Below are positions 25,366 to 34,146 of a stretch of DNA of 64,000 nt, piece by piece. The stretch comes from Mesorhizobium kowhaii. GTDB taxonomy: Bacteria; Pseudomonadota; Alphaproteobacteria; Rhizobiales; Rhizobiaceae. The notes beneath the pieces are model-generated. The model worked only from the letters and a program-made list of their open reading frames with translations. It did not search any database and had not been told where the DNA came from. Made by a program: the position numbers and the translations under genes. The stretch is taken from the NCBI RefSeq assembly GCF_003253745.1, contig NZ_MZXV01000070.1, forward strand, positions 1 through 64,000, in the 5' to 3' direction. Each line of letters starts with the position of its first letter. The first letter of the stretch is position 1.

Positions 25366-26868
25366 ATGGCCGACAAATCGGAAAAGACGAAAGCGCGACT
25401 GCCGCGCGGTTTTGCCGACCGCAGCGCCGAAGACATCCGCGCCGTCGAGAAGATGATGGCGACGATCCGCTCGGTCTATGAGCTCTACGGTTTCGAACCG
25501 GCCGACCAGCCGCTGATCGAATACACCGATGCGCTGGGCAAATTCCTGCCCGACCAGGACCGGCCGAACGAAGGCGTATTCTCCTTCCAGGACGATGACG
25601 ACCAGTGGCTGTCGCTGCGCTATGACCTGACCGCGCCGACGGCGCGCTTTGTCGCCGAGAATTACGAGCGCCTGCCCAAGCCCTATCGCAGCTATCGCTC
25701 CGGCTGGGTGTTCCGCAACGAGAAGCCCGGCCCCGGCCGCTTCCGCCAGTTCATGCAGTTCGACGCCGATACGATCGGCACGCCGGGCGTAGCCGCCGAC
25801 GCCGAAATGGCCATGATGATGGCCGACGTCATGGAAGCGCTCGGCATCAAGCGCGGCGACTACGTCATCCGCGTCAACAACCGCAAAGTGCTGGACGGTG
25901 TGCTGGAGGCGATCGGCCTTGGCGGCGACGAGAATGCCGGCCGCCGGCTGACGGTGCTGCGAGCGATCGACAAGCTGGACAAGCTCGGGCCCGAAGGCGT
26001 GAAGCTTCTGCTTGGGCCTGGGCGCTGGGATGGCGGCAAGGAAGGCGAAGGCGACTTCGCCAAAGGCGCCGGACTGAACGACGTGCAAGCCGAGGCAGTT
26101 CTTCTCGCGACAGCGAGGAATGAACAGCCCGGCCAGGATTCCAGCGTCAGTTCGAACGCGGTCTACCAGGAAGGCGTTGGCGAACTCTCGACGATTGAAG
26201 CCTTGGTCAGGGCAGCTGGATACGCCGAAGACCGTATTGCCATGGACCGTTCCGTCGTGCGCGGCCTCGAATACTACACCGGCCCGGTCTTCGAGGCCGA
26301 GCTGCTGGCCGAGATCCCCAACGAGGACGGCCAGATCGTGCGCTTCGGTTCGGTCGGAGGCGGCGGTCGCTATGACGGTCTGGTCTCGCGCTTCCGCGGC
26401 GAGCCGGTGCCGGCGACCGGCTTCTCCATCGGCGTCTCCAGGCTGATGACGGCGTTGAAGAACCTCGGCAAGCTCGACAGCGCGGATGTGATCGCGCCGG
26501 TCGTCGTGCTGGTGATGGACAGGGACACCGACAGCCTCGGCCGTTACCAGAAGATGGTGAGCGAGCTGCGTGCCGCCGGCATCCGTTCCGAAATGTATCT
26601 CGGCGGCGCCGGTATGAAGGCGCAGCTGAAATATGCCGACCGCCGCGGCTGCCCGGTCGCAATCATCCAGGGCGGCGACGAGCGCGCCAAGGGCGAGCTG
26701 CAGATCAAGGATCTGATCGAAGGCGCGCGCCTGTCGGCCGAGATCACCGGCAACGCCGAATGGCGCGCCGCGCGCCCGGCGCAGGTGACCGTGGCCGAAA
26801 GCGAACTGGTCGCCGAGGTGAAGAAGATTTTGGCGGCGCAGGTCGAGGAGAGGGCGCGTGGCAAGTAG
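25366..26868 (+). CDS. hisS: Histidyl-tRNA synthetase
   Basis: This 500-residue class II aminoacyl-tRNA synthetase charges tRNA-His. It shows KARLPRGFADRSAEDIRAVE, motif 2 SGWVFRNEKPGPGRFRQFMQ, DRSVVRGLEYYTGPVFEAE, the HisRS signature GSVGGGGRYDGLV and the C-terminal anticodon-binding domain (VVVLVMDRDTDSL). It is the alphaproteobacterial type with an internal insertion. ATG 25366 begins MADKSEKTKARLPRGF; the frame is open far upstream (24682) but without homology. It is followed by hisZ and hisG after an inverted repeat. That is the usual rhizobial order. Confidence 0.97.
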   Translation: MADKSEKTKARLPRGFADRSAEDIRAVEKMMATIRSVYELYGFEPADQPLIEYTDALGKFLPDQDRPNEGVFSFQDDDDQWLSLRYDLTAPTARFVAENYERLPKPYRSYRSGWVFRNEKPGPGRFRQFMQFDADTIGTPGVAADAEMAMMMADVMEALGIKRGDYVIRVNNRKVLDGVLEAIGLGGDENAGRRLTVLRAIDKLDKLGPEGVKLLLGPGRWDGGKEGEGDFAKGAGLNDVQAEAVLLATARNEQPGQDSSVSSNAVYQEGVGELSTIEALVRAAGYAEDRIAMDRSVVRGLEYYTGPVFEAELLAEIPNEDGQIVRFGSVGGGGRYDGLVSRFRGEPVPATGFSIGVSRLMTALKNLGKLDSADVIAPVVVLVMDRDTDSLGRYQKMVSELRAAGIRSEMYLGGAGMKAQLKYADRRGCPVAIIQGGDERAKGELQIKDLIEGARLSAEITGNAEWRAARPAQVTVAESELVAEVKKILAAQVEERARGK

Positions 26869-26876
26869 AGCGCCAG

Positions 26877-27033
26877 CCTTGCCTTCTCCCCTTGTGGGAG
26901 AAGGTGGCCGAGCGGAGCTCGGTCGGATGAGGGGTGTTCCAGGGAACGCCAACGCCTCGTTTCTTCCAGCACCCCTCATCCGTCTTGGCGCTGCGCGCCA
27001 ATCCACCTTCTCCCACAAGGGGAGAAGGCAAGG
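26877..27033. repeat. Long inverted repeat between hisS and hisZ
   Basis: The left arm (26877-26907) starts CCTTGCCTTCTCCCCTTGTG and the right arm (27003-27033) ends CACAAGGGGAGAAGGCAAGG, giving about 31 bp of inverted identity. The spacer (about 95 bp) contains GGATGAGGGGT / ACCCCTCATCC as a second pairing. No open frame is inside. The arm ends 9 nt before the hisZ start codon. Confidence 0.88.
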
Positions 27034-27042
27034 TGGCGCTTC

Positions 27043-28164
27043 ATGACCTCCCGCTACCCCGCCATATCAGCCGACATCATCAACCTCTTCGCCACGCGCG
27101 ACACGCATGCGGTCGAGGTCGCCGTGCTGCAGCCGGCCGATCCGTTCCTCGACATGGCCGGCGAGGATCTGCGCCGGCGTATTTTCCTCACCGAAAGCGA
27201 GACCGGCCAGGCGCTGTGTCTGCGGCCGGAATTCACCATTCCGGTCTGTCTCGACCACATAAGATCGCAGGCCGGCACGCCGCGCCGCTATTCCTATCTG
27301 GGCGAGGTGTTTCGCCAGCGCCGCGAAGGCGGCAACGAGTTCTTCCAGGCCGGCATCGAGGATCTCGGCGATCGCGATACTGCCGAAGCCGATGCCCGCT
27401 CGCTGGCAGACGCGCATGCGCTGCTTGCCCTGGTGCTGCCGGGCCAGGCGCTGGCGATCACGCTCGGCGACCAGACCATTTTCGAGGCCGTGCTGGCCGC
27501 CCTTGGCCTGCCGCGCGGCTGGCGCATGCGTCTTGCCCGGGCTTTCGGCTCGGCGCCGATGCTGCAGGCTGCACTCGCCGATCTCGCCAACCCGCCACGC
27601 AACGGCCAGCTCTCCGGTCCGGTCGCTTCCCTTGTCCTCGACGGTGATCTGGAAGGTCTTTCCGCGCATATCGCCAGTGGCATGGAAGAGGCCGGCCTGT
27701 CGGCGTCTGCCGGGCGCGCGCCGGCCGACATTGCACGACGGTTGATCGAGAAGGCCGAATTGCGCAGCGTGCGACTCTCGAATGAGGCCTTCGCGGCTCT
27801 GAAGGGTTTTCTGGCGATCGACGTGCCGCTCGATGGCGCGGCCCAGGCGCTGGCGACCTTCGCCAGCGGCGCCGGTCTCTCGCTGGGCGCCGCGCTGGAG
27901 AAGTTCGCCGCCCGCGCCAAGGCGATCGAGACGCACGGCCTGCCGACTGGGAGAATCCGCTACGACGCCGCTTTCGGCCGTCCGCTCGACTATTACACCG
28001 GCCTGGTCTTCGAAATCGCGGCGCAAGACGGCGAACGGCCGCTCGTCGGTGGCGGCCGTTATGACCGGCTGCTGACGCTGCTTGGCGCCAAAACGCCGAT
28101 CCCCGGCGTCGGCTTTTCCGTCTGGCTCGATCGCATCGACGCATTGCGGGAGACGGCGCCATGA
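27043..28164 (+). CDS. hisZ: ATP phosphoribosyltransferase regulatory subunit HisZ
   Basis: This 373-residue HisRS paralogue lacks aminoacylation but is needed, with short HisG, for the first step of histidine synthesis and its feedback control. Core segments are VEVAVLQPADPFLDMAGEDL, RIFLTESETGQALCLRPEFT, YSYLGEVFRQRREGGNEFFQ and the C-terminal FGRPLDYYTGLVFEIAA, GGGRYDRLLTLLG. ATG 27043 directly follows the inverted repeat. Its last 4 nt overlap the hisG start (ATGA), showing translational coupling, consistent with a fixed HisZ:HisG ratio in the octameric complex. Confidence 0.96.
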   Translation: MTSRYPAISADIINLFATRDTHAVEVAVLQPADPFLDMAGEDLRRRIFLTESETGQALCLRPEFTIPVCLDHIRSQAGTPRRYSYLGEVFRQRREGGNEFFQAGIEDLGDRDTAEADARSLADAHALLALVLPGQALAITLGDQTIFEAVLAALGLPRGWRMRLARAFGSAPMLQAALADLANPPRNGQLSGPVASLVLDGDLEGLSAHIASGMEEAGLSASAGRAPADIARRLIEKAELRSVRLSNEAFAALKGFLAIDVPLDGAAQALATFASGAGLSLGAALEKFAARAKAIETHGLPTGRIRYDAAFGRPLDYYTGLVFEIAAQDGERPLVGGGRYDRLLTLLGAKTPIPGVGFSVWLDRIDALRETAP

Positions 28165-28859
28165 TCACGCTGGCGATCCCGTCGAAAGGCCGGCTCAAGG
28201 AGCAGGCGCTGGAGGTGCTGGCCAATGCCGGGCTCGCCGTCAGCCTGCCCGGCGACGAGCGCGCCTATCGCGCCCGCATCGAAGGCGCGGAAAGCATCGA
28301 AGTGGCCTTCCTGTCGGCTTCCGAGATATCAGGCGAGATCGGCCAGGGCGCGATCGATCTCGGCATCACCGGCGAGGACCTCGTGCGCGAGAATCTTGCC
28401 GACTGGGAAACCCGCGCCGAAATCGTCGCCCGTCTCGGCTTCGGCAATGCCGATGTCGTGGTCGCCGTGCCCGACATCTGGCTCGACGTCGACACCATGG
28501 CTGATCTCGATGATGTCGCTGCCGATTTTCGTCAGCGCCACGGCAGGCGGTTGCGCATCGCCACCAAATACTGGCGGCTGACGCAGCAATTCTTCTCGCA
28601 AAAACACGGCATCCAGGTCTATCGCATCGTCGAGAGCCTCGGCGCCACCGAAGGCGCGCCGGCGGCCGGCCTGGCCGATGTCATCGTCGATATCACCACC
28701 ACTGGCTCGACGCTGCGCGCCAATCATCTCAAGGTGCTCGGCGACGGCCTCGTCCTGCGCTCGCAGGCCTGTCTGGTGGCATCAAGGAAGACGCGTGCGG
28801 CGGCTGACGAAGCGGTTCTGCGCGATATCGCCGCCAGGATGGCCGCCATCGTCAGCTAG
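28161..28859 (+). CDS. hisG: ATP phosphoribosyltransferase, short form
   Basis: This 232-residue short-form HisG catalyses ATP + PRPP to N1-(5-phosphoribosyl)-ATP. Motifs are MITLAIPSKGRLKEQALEVL, IDLGITGEDLVRENLADW, RLRIATKYWRLTQQFF, SLGATEGAPAAGLADVIVDI and TTTGSTLRANHLKVL, the PRPP loop. It lacks the C-terminal regulatory domain of long HisG, matching the presence of hisZ. It overlaps hisZ by 4 nt. Confidence 0.97.
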   Translation: MITLAIPSKGRLKEQALEVLANAGLAVSLPGDERAYRARIEGAESIEVAFLSASEISGEIGQGAIDLGITGEDLVRENLADWETRAEIVARLGFGNADVVVAVPDIWLDVDTMADLDDVAADFRQRHGRRLRIATKYWRLTQQFFSQKHGIQVYRIVESLGATEGAPAAGLADVIVDITTTGSTLRANHLKVLGDGLVLRSQACLVASRKTRAAADEAVLRDIAARMAAIVS

Positions 28860-28940
28860 GGATGCCCTCCAGTACCATCGACGGGATTTCCACCGTCCCG
28901 GCAGGCTGATAGGCTCGCCCAATCCCGGGAGGAGACAGCG

Positions 28941-30713
28941 ATGCCGATCAATCTCGACGAGCTGAAGAATGCCAGCAATTTGCGCGGGCGTGGATCGCGC
29001 GACGGTGGTGTCTTCGTAGCACCCGTCGACGGCAAGGCTCATGTCTCGGGCGAGCGCAGCGTGCCGCTGCTCAACAAGACTATTCCCGCGCTTTTCTCCG
29101 ACACCGCCAGCAAATACGCCACGCTCGATGCCGCGGTCTTCGTCGACCAGGACAAGCGCTTCACCTGGAGCGAACTGTCGGACACGGTCGATGCGCTGGC
29201 CGCCGGCTTCCTGGCGCTGGGCCTGGAAAAGGGCGATCGCGTCGGCATCTGGTCGCCCAACCGCTGGGAATGGCTAGTGACGCAATTCGCCACCGCCCGC
29301 ATCGGCCTGATCCTGGTCAACATCAACCCCGCCTACCGGCTGACCGAGCTCGACTATGCGCTGAACAAGGTGGGGTGCAAGGCGCTTGTCACGGCGGCCA
29401 AGTTCAAGACCTCCGATTACCTCGGCATGATCGAGACGCTGGCGCCGGAGATCGCCACCGCTACGCCCGGCAAGCTCAAGGCAACGAAGCTGCCGACGCT
29501 GAAGATCGTCATCCGCATGGGCGAGGACAACTCGCCCGGCATGTTCAATTTCGGCGATGTGCTGGCCATGGCCGGGCGCGACGAGCATGACAGCCTCGAC
29601 CGCATCTCGGAGGGCCTGAAGCCCGGCGACGCCATCAACATCCAGTTCACGTCAGGCACGACAGGAGCACCCAAGGGTGCGACGCTGACCCACAACAACA
29701 TCGTCAACAACGGCAATTTCGTCACCTCGGCGATCAAGCTGACCGTCGACGACCGGCTGTGCATCCCGGTGCCGCTCTACCATTGCTTCGGCATGTCGAT
29801 GGGCACGATGGGCTGCGTGTCGAAAGGCGCGACCATGGTTTTTCCGGGCGAGGGGTTCGATCCCGGCGCCACGCTGAAAGCGGTGGCGAGTGAGCGCTGC
29901 ACCGGGCTTTATGGCGTGCCGACCATGTTCGTCGCGCTGCTCGATCACCCGGATTTCGCATCCTTCGATCTGTCCAGCCTGCGCACCGGTATCATGGCCG
30001 GCTCGCCATGCCCGATCGAGGTGATGAAGAAGGTGGTGTCGCTGATGCATATGTCAGAAGTGACCATCGCCTATGGCATGACCGAGACCAGTCCAGTGTC
30101 GTTCCAGAGTGGCGTTGATGACCCGCTGGAAAAGCGCGTCTCGACGGTTGGGCGCATCCACCCGCATGTCGAGGTCAAGGCGGTCGATGCCGATGGTGCA
30201 ACCGTCGCCGTCGGCGCGCCGGGCGAACTGTGCACACGCGGCTATTCGGTGATGAAGGGCTATTGGGACGACGACGACAAGACCCGCGAGGCCATCGACA
30301 CCGACGGCTGGATGCACACCGGCGACCTCGCCACCATCGATGCCGAGGGCTATTGCAACATTGTCGGCCGGGTCAAGGACATGGTCATCCGCGGTGGCGA
30401 GAACGTCTATCCGCGCGAGGTCGAGGAATTCCTCTACCGCCATCCCAAGGTCAGGGAGGTGCAGGTGTTCGGCATTCCCGACCCAAAATATGGCGAGGAG
30501 CTGTGCGCATGGATCGTGCTCAAGCCCGGCCAGATCGCCACCGAACAGGAGATCAAGACCTTCTGTGCCGGCCAGATCGCCCACTACAAGGTCCCCCGCC
30601 ACATCCGCTTCCGCACCGAATTGCCGATGACAGTGACCGGCAAACCGCAGAAGTTCTTGATGCGCGAGGCGATGGTGGAAGAGTTGGGGTTGGTGACGCA
30701 GAAGACGGCGTGA
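28941..30713 (+). CDS. AMP-binding acyl-CoA synthetase
   Basis: This 590-residue ANL-superfamily enzyme activates a carboxylic acid as acyl-AMP and then acyl-CoA. It carries the P-loop-like IQFTSGTTGAPKGATLTHNN (about 234-253), the YGMTETSP A5 motif, DGWMHTGDLATIDAEGY and KDMVIRGGENVYPREVEEFL, and the C-terminal VTGKPQKF with the adenylation Lys. Sequence context fits medium/long-chain fatty acyl-CoA ligases (FadD/AcsF-like). The ATG at 28941 has GGGAGGAGA upstream. It is monocistronic between hisG and the antiporter; chain length cannot be told. Confidence 0.93.
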   Translation: MPINLDELKNASNLRGRGSRDGGVFVAPVDGKAHVSGERSVPLLNKTIPALFSDTASKYATLDAAVFVDQDKRFTWSELSDTVDALAAGFLALGLEKGDRVGIWSPNRWEWLVTQFATARIGLILVNINPAYRLTELDYALNKVGCKALVTAAKFKTSDYLGMIETLAPEIATATPGKLKATKLPTLKIVIRMGEDNSPGMFNFGDVLAMAGRDEHDSLDRISEGLKPGDAINIQFTSGTTGAPKGATLTHNNIVNNGNFVTSAIKLTVDDRLCIPVPLYHCFGMSMGTMGCVSKGATMVFPGEGFDPGATLKAVASERCTGLYGVPTMFVALLDHPDFASFDLSSLRTGIMAGSPCPIEVMKKVVSLMHMSEVTIAYGMTETSPVSFQSGVDDPLEKRVSTVGRIHPHVEVKAVDADGATVAVGAPGELCTRGYSVMKGYWDDDDKTREAIDTDGWMHTGDLATIDAEGYCNIVGRVKDMVIRGGENVYPREVEEFLYRHPKVREVQVFGIPDPKYGEELCAWIVLKPGQIATEQEIKTFCAGQIAHYKVPRHIRFRTELPMTVTGKPQKFLMREAMVEELGLVTQKTA

Positions 30714-30904
30714 GGGGAGCAGCGCTTCGATTTGTCGGTGCACTGAATGCAGCCAAGGATCGCGGATCCTGCGGCATCGTTTGGAGCTGCGGGTGACGTT
30801 GTTTTTGAGGAGTCGAACGCCGGCCGCTGGGGCCTGCCGGATATTGGCGAAGGTGCTCCACACGGATTTTCCGCAAGTTTCGCAGAAATGCATAAGGGGC
30901 TTGA

Positions 30905-32008
30905 ATGAGTGGTTTCGGACGATCGGTGACTTCTTATGCGATGCCCTTAGCCGCTTTGGTGATGGCTGTCGCAGTCAGGGCAAGCGGGCTGTCAGTAGAC
31001 GAAGGTTCGCTGAGCGTCAGGATCCTTGTCGGAGCACTTTCGAGCGCGATTATGTTCACCACCATTTTCGTGGTGCTCGACCATGCCGAGGCGGTGGCTC
31101 GGCGTGTAGGAGAGCCCTACGGCACATTGGTGCTGACTTTTGCCGTCACGGCAATCGAAGTGTCGATCATCGTTTCCATGATGCTGCATGGAGAGAACAA
31201 CCCTACGCTTGCACGTGAGTCCGTCTTTTCAACGGTGATGATTACATCGACTGGCGTCGTCGGCATGTGTCTCGCGCTTGGCGGCTGGCGTCATCGCAAG
31301 CAGGCAATTGTTCGACAAGGGACCAGCGCATATTTGGCGGTTCTGATCGCACTGACCGTCATGACGCTTATTCTGCCAACCTACACACAAACTACGGGGC
31401 CTGGCACATTTTCAGCAGCTCAACTTGGCTTTGTGAGCGTACTTTCAGTGATGCTTTATGCAAGTTTTGTGTTCGCGCAGACTGTCCGGCACCGAGACGA
31501 TTTCGTCCAAGGACAAGAACACGACGTTTCGATGCGGACTGCCCCTCACGAAAGCGTCTCTGCCAGCACTTTGCTCCTGTTGATCGGGCTGATTGGAATT
31601 GTCATGCTCGCCGAGCAAGTCGCCGCAAGTGTTGAAGATACGCTCGTTACCTACCAGGTGACTCAGGCTGACAGTATTGTGGGAGCATTGATCGCCGGGT
31701 TGGTTTTGATGCCAGAGGCCATTTCGGCGGTTCGCGCTTCACTCAATAATGAGCTGCAACGCGGCTTGAATGTTGCGATGGGTTCCGCTTGCGCTACAAT
31801 TGGTTTGACAATACCGGCGGTCGCAGCCGCCAGCCTGCTGACGGGAAGAGGGTTAACCCTGGGGCTTCCAGCGACTGACACAGTACTTTTGATTTTAGCA
31901 CTCTTCATATGCAACGTGAGCTTTAGTACCGAAAGAACAACATTCTTGACTGGCATGGTCCATATCGTGGTATTTTTTACGTATATATTTCTTATATTTG
32001 TACCATGA
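30905..32008 (+). CDS. chaA: Calcium/sodium:proton antiporter, ChaA type
   Basis: This 367-residue inner-membrane protein has about 11 hydrophobic helices and the acidic ion-binding repeats of the CaCA family: EPYGTLVLTFAVTAIEVSII (about 76-95) and, in the second half, VGALIAGLVLMPEAISAVRA. It exports Ca2+ or Na+ against protons. The gene is visibly AT-richer and uses less biased codons than its neighbours, which suggests recent acquisition. It begins MSGFGRSVTSYAMPLAALVM and ends without a terminator that I can identify. ChaA is the closest recognised name; a general Ca2+:H+ antiporter label would be equally safe. Confidence 0.85.
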   Translation: MSGFGRSVTSYAMPLAALVMAVAVRASGLSVDEGSLSVRILVGALSSAIMFTTIFVVLDHAEAVARRVGEPYGTLVLTFAVTAIEVSIIVSMMLHGENNPTLARESVFSTVMITSTGVVGMCLALGGWRHRKQAIVRQGTSAYLAVLIALTVMTLILPTYTQTTGPGTFSAAQLGFVSVLSVMLYASFVFAQTVRHRDDFVQGQEHDVSMRTAPHESVSASTLLLLIGLIGIVMLAEQVAASVEDTLVTYQVTQADSIVGALIAGLVLMPEAISAVRASLNNELQRGLNVAMGSACATIGLTIPAVAAASLLTGRGLTLGLPATDTVLLILALFICNVSFSTERTTFLTGMVHIVVFFTYIFLIFVP

Positions 32009-32331
32009 AAACTTTGGTGCAGGCTGGCAATCGGGTGCAGGGACGAGACGGCCATCGGTTCCGTCAACGGACGGCTTGGACTCATCAGCCTGGGCCGCCG
32101 CAACGGTGCCCGTTGCAGATCAATCGCCACAACGTTATATGGCCCGTGTCGGAAAAGGCAGACTTGGTTTGGTAAGCCCAAGTCCTTTCGGTAACGAAAG
32201 CTCTGGTCTTTGGCTTTGTGCACGAGATCCCCACGACGAACATCGGACGCTTCTCAAGCGTCTAATCGTTCGTCCGTGTGGTGTTCAAGCTCGAGGAACG
32301 CTCCGGTCGAACATCGACCAAGGAGTAGTTC
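32009..32331. other. Intergenic stretch with no recognisable gene
   Basis: About 320 bases between chaA and the monooxygenase hold no convincing open frame, RNA or repeat. The last part must contain the monooxygenase promoter. AAGGAG lies 8 nt before the ATG at 32332. Confidence 0.5.
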
Positions 32332-33873
32332 ATGCACAACCCCCACCCCTATGATGTCCTGATTGCCGGCGCCGGCCCCGTCGGCCTGTTTCTCGCCTGT
32401 GAGCTGCGCCTCGCAGGCCTCTCGGTCCTGGTGCTGGAGCAGGCCGAGGACCCACGCTCTCCGCTGAAGCGGCTTCCGTTCGGCATGCGCGGCCTTTCGT
32501 TGCCCACCATTGAGGCCTTCTGGCGTCGCGGCTTGCTGAACGACATCGCCGCGTCGCAACGCGCGAACGATGGCTCGGGTGGCAGCAGCGCTTCCGTTAC
32601 CGCGCATTGGATGCAACAGCCGCGCCGCCTGGGTGGCCATTTCGCCGGCATCCAGTTCTACCACGACAACATCGACACTTCGAAATGGCAGCATCGCCTG
32701 CCAGGTCCGGCACGCACCAGCATGGCGGTCGAGATGGAACATCTCGAAGCCGCCTTGGCCGCTCGCGCAAGCGTGATGGGCGTCGAGATCAGGCGCGGCC
32801 TCGGCCTCGAAGACTTCGACCAGTCGGACGTGGACGTGACCATTCGCGCTGGTGGCGAGACTTTCCGCGGACGCTGGCTCGTCGGATGTGATGGCGGCCG
32901 CAGCACGGTTCGCAAAGCTGGCGGCTTTGAGTTCGTCGGCACCGATCCCGAGTTCACCGGCTATTCCGTTGAAGTCGAGATGGCCGATCCGGACAAGCTC
33001 CGCCTGGGCCGCCACTACACGCCGACGGGCATGTATACTTATTCACGGCCCGGGACGATCGCGATGGTCGAGTTCGACGGGGGCGCTTTCCACAGAACCC
33101 AGCCAATCACGCTTGAGCATGTGCAGGATGTATTGCGCCGCGTCTCCGGTGCCGACGTCACCTTGACGGCCCTCCAGTCTGCCACGACCTGGACAGATCG
33201 CGCCTATCAGGCGACCGCTTACCGCAGGGGGCGGGTGCTGCTCGCCGGCGACGCCGCGCACATCCATTCCCCCTTGGGCGGCCAGGGGCTCAACCTCGGC
33301 CTTGGCGACGCCATGAACCTCGGTTGGAAGCTGGTTTCCACGATCCGTGGCGACGCGCCGGTCGGCCTGCTCGACAGCTATTTGAATGAACGGCATCCGG
33401 TGGGCGCGCAGGTTCTTGACTGGTCGCGCGCCCAGGTCGCGCTGATGCGGCCGAGCCGGAGCTCGCGCGCGCTCGAAGCCATCATCCGCGATCTCATCGA
33501 CACGCGCGACGGCGCGACATACTTCGCCGAGCGCGTGTGGGGTGTTTCTCTCCGATACGATCTCGGCGGCGACCATCCGCTGGTGGGCCGCAGTGCTCCC
33601 GACTTCGAGCTGGCCGACGGGACGAAGCTCGGCGAACTCGTCAGGAATGGGCGCGGCCTGCTTCTGGACTTTGATCCTCCCTTTCCTCTTCAAGCGTTTG
33701 CAGGCCGCTGGAGTGGACGGATCAACTATGTCGCAGGCGACGCCAAGGATCGGCTGGGTTTGAGCGCGGTGCTCGTGCGCCCCGATGGCTTCGTCGCCTG
33801 GGCCGCCGACGCAGCCCCTGACCTCGATGAAGCTGCTCAGGCCGCGTCGCGATGGTTCGGCGAACCCGAATAG
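32332..33873 (+). CDS. FAD-dependent aromatic monooxygenase (PheA/TfdB/Rox group)
   Basis: This 513-residue class A flavoprotein hydroxylase has the N-terminal dinucleotide fold VLIAGAGPVGLFLACELRLA, LVGCDGGRSTVRKAGGFEF (the DG fingerprint) and RVLLAGDAAHIHSPLGGQGL with NLGLGDAMNLGWKL (the GD motif), followed by a C-terminal thioredoxin-like region. Such enzymes use NAD(P)H and O2 to hydroxylate phenols or inactivate aromatic antibiotics such as rifampicin. No substrate can be assigned, and no regulator or partner gene is adjacent. AAGGAG precedes ATG 32332. Confidence 0.9.
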   Translation: MHNPHPYDVLIAGAGPVGLFLACELRLAGLSVLVLEQAEDPRSPLKRLPFGMRGLSLPTIEAFWRRGLLNDIAASQRANDGSGGSSASVTAHWMQQPRRLGGHFAGIQFYHDNIDTSKWQHRLPGPARTSMAVEMEHLEAALAARASVMGVEIRRGLGLEDFDQSDVDVTIRAGGETFRGRWLVGCDGGRSTVRKAGGFEFVGTDPEFTGYSVEVEMADPDKLRLGRHYTPTGMYTYSRPGTIAMVEFDGGAFHRTQPITLEHVQDVLRRVSGADVTLTALQSATTWTDRAYQATAYRRGRVLLAGDAAHIHSPLGGQGLNLGLGDAMNLGWKLVSTIRGDAPVGLLDSYLNERHPVGAQVLDWSRAQVALMRPSRSSRALEAIIRDLIDTRDGATYFAERVWGVSLRYDLGGDHPLVGRSAPDFELADGTKLGELVRNGRGLLLDFDPPFPLQAFAGRWSGRINYVAGDAKDRLGLSAVLVRPDGFVAWAADAAPDLDEAAQAASRWFGEPE

Positions 33874-34146
33874 CTGCGTGAATCTGCCTGGGCGTTATCC
33901 GCCTAACACCGCAGCCAGTGCATAATCCGTGACTTTCGTACAGACCGGAATGGCTGCTACGGGTCGCCATAGCCGGACCTTGCCAGTGATGCCGTGAATG
34001 TTAAGTCTCGGCTCCGATGCGGACGTTCCGCCCGAGTTCGAAGACTGACCGCGACCGTTCTGCGGCCTTCGCATCGATAGCGCCAATGAGCGGCGTCCCA
34101 CATCCCACTCCTTGCGTCATTGGGAGGGGTCGTTGTGGACCAAGCC

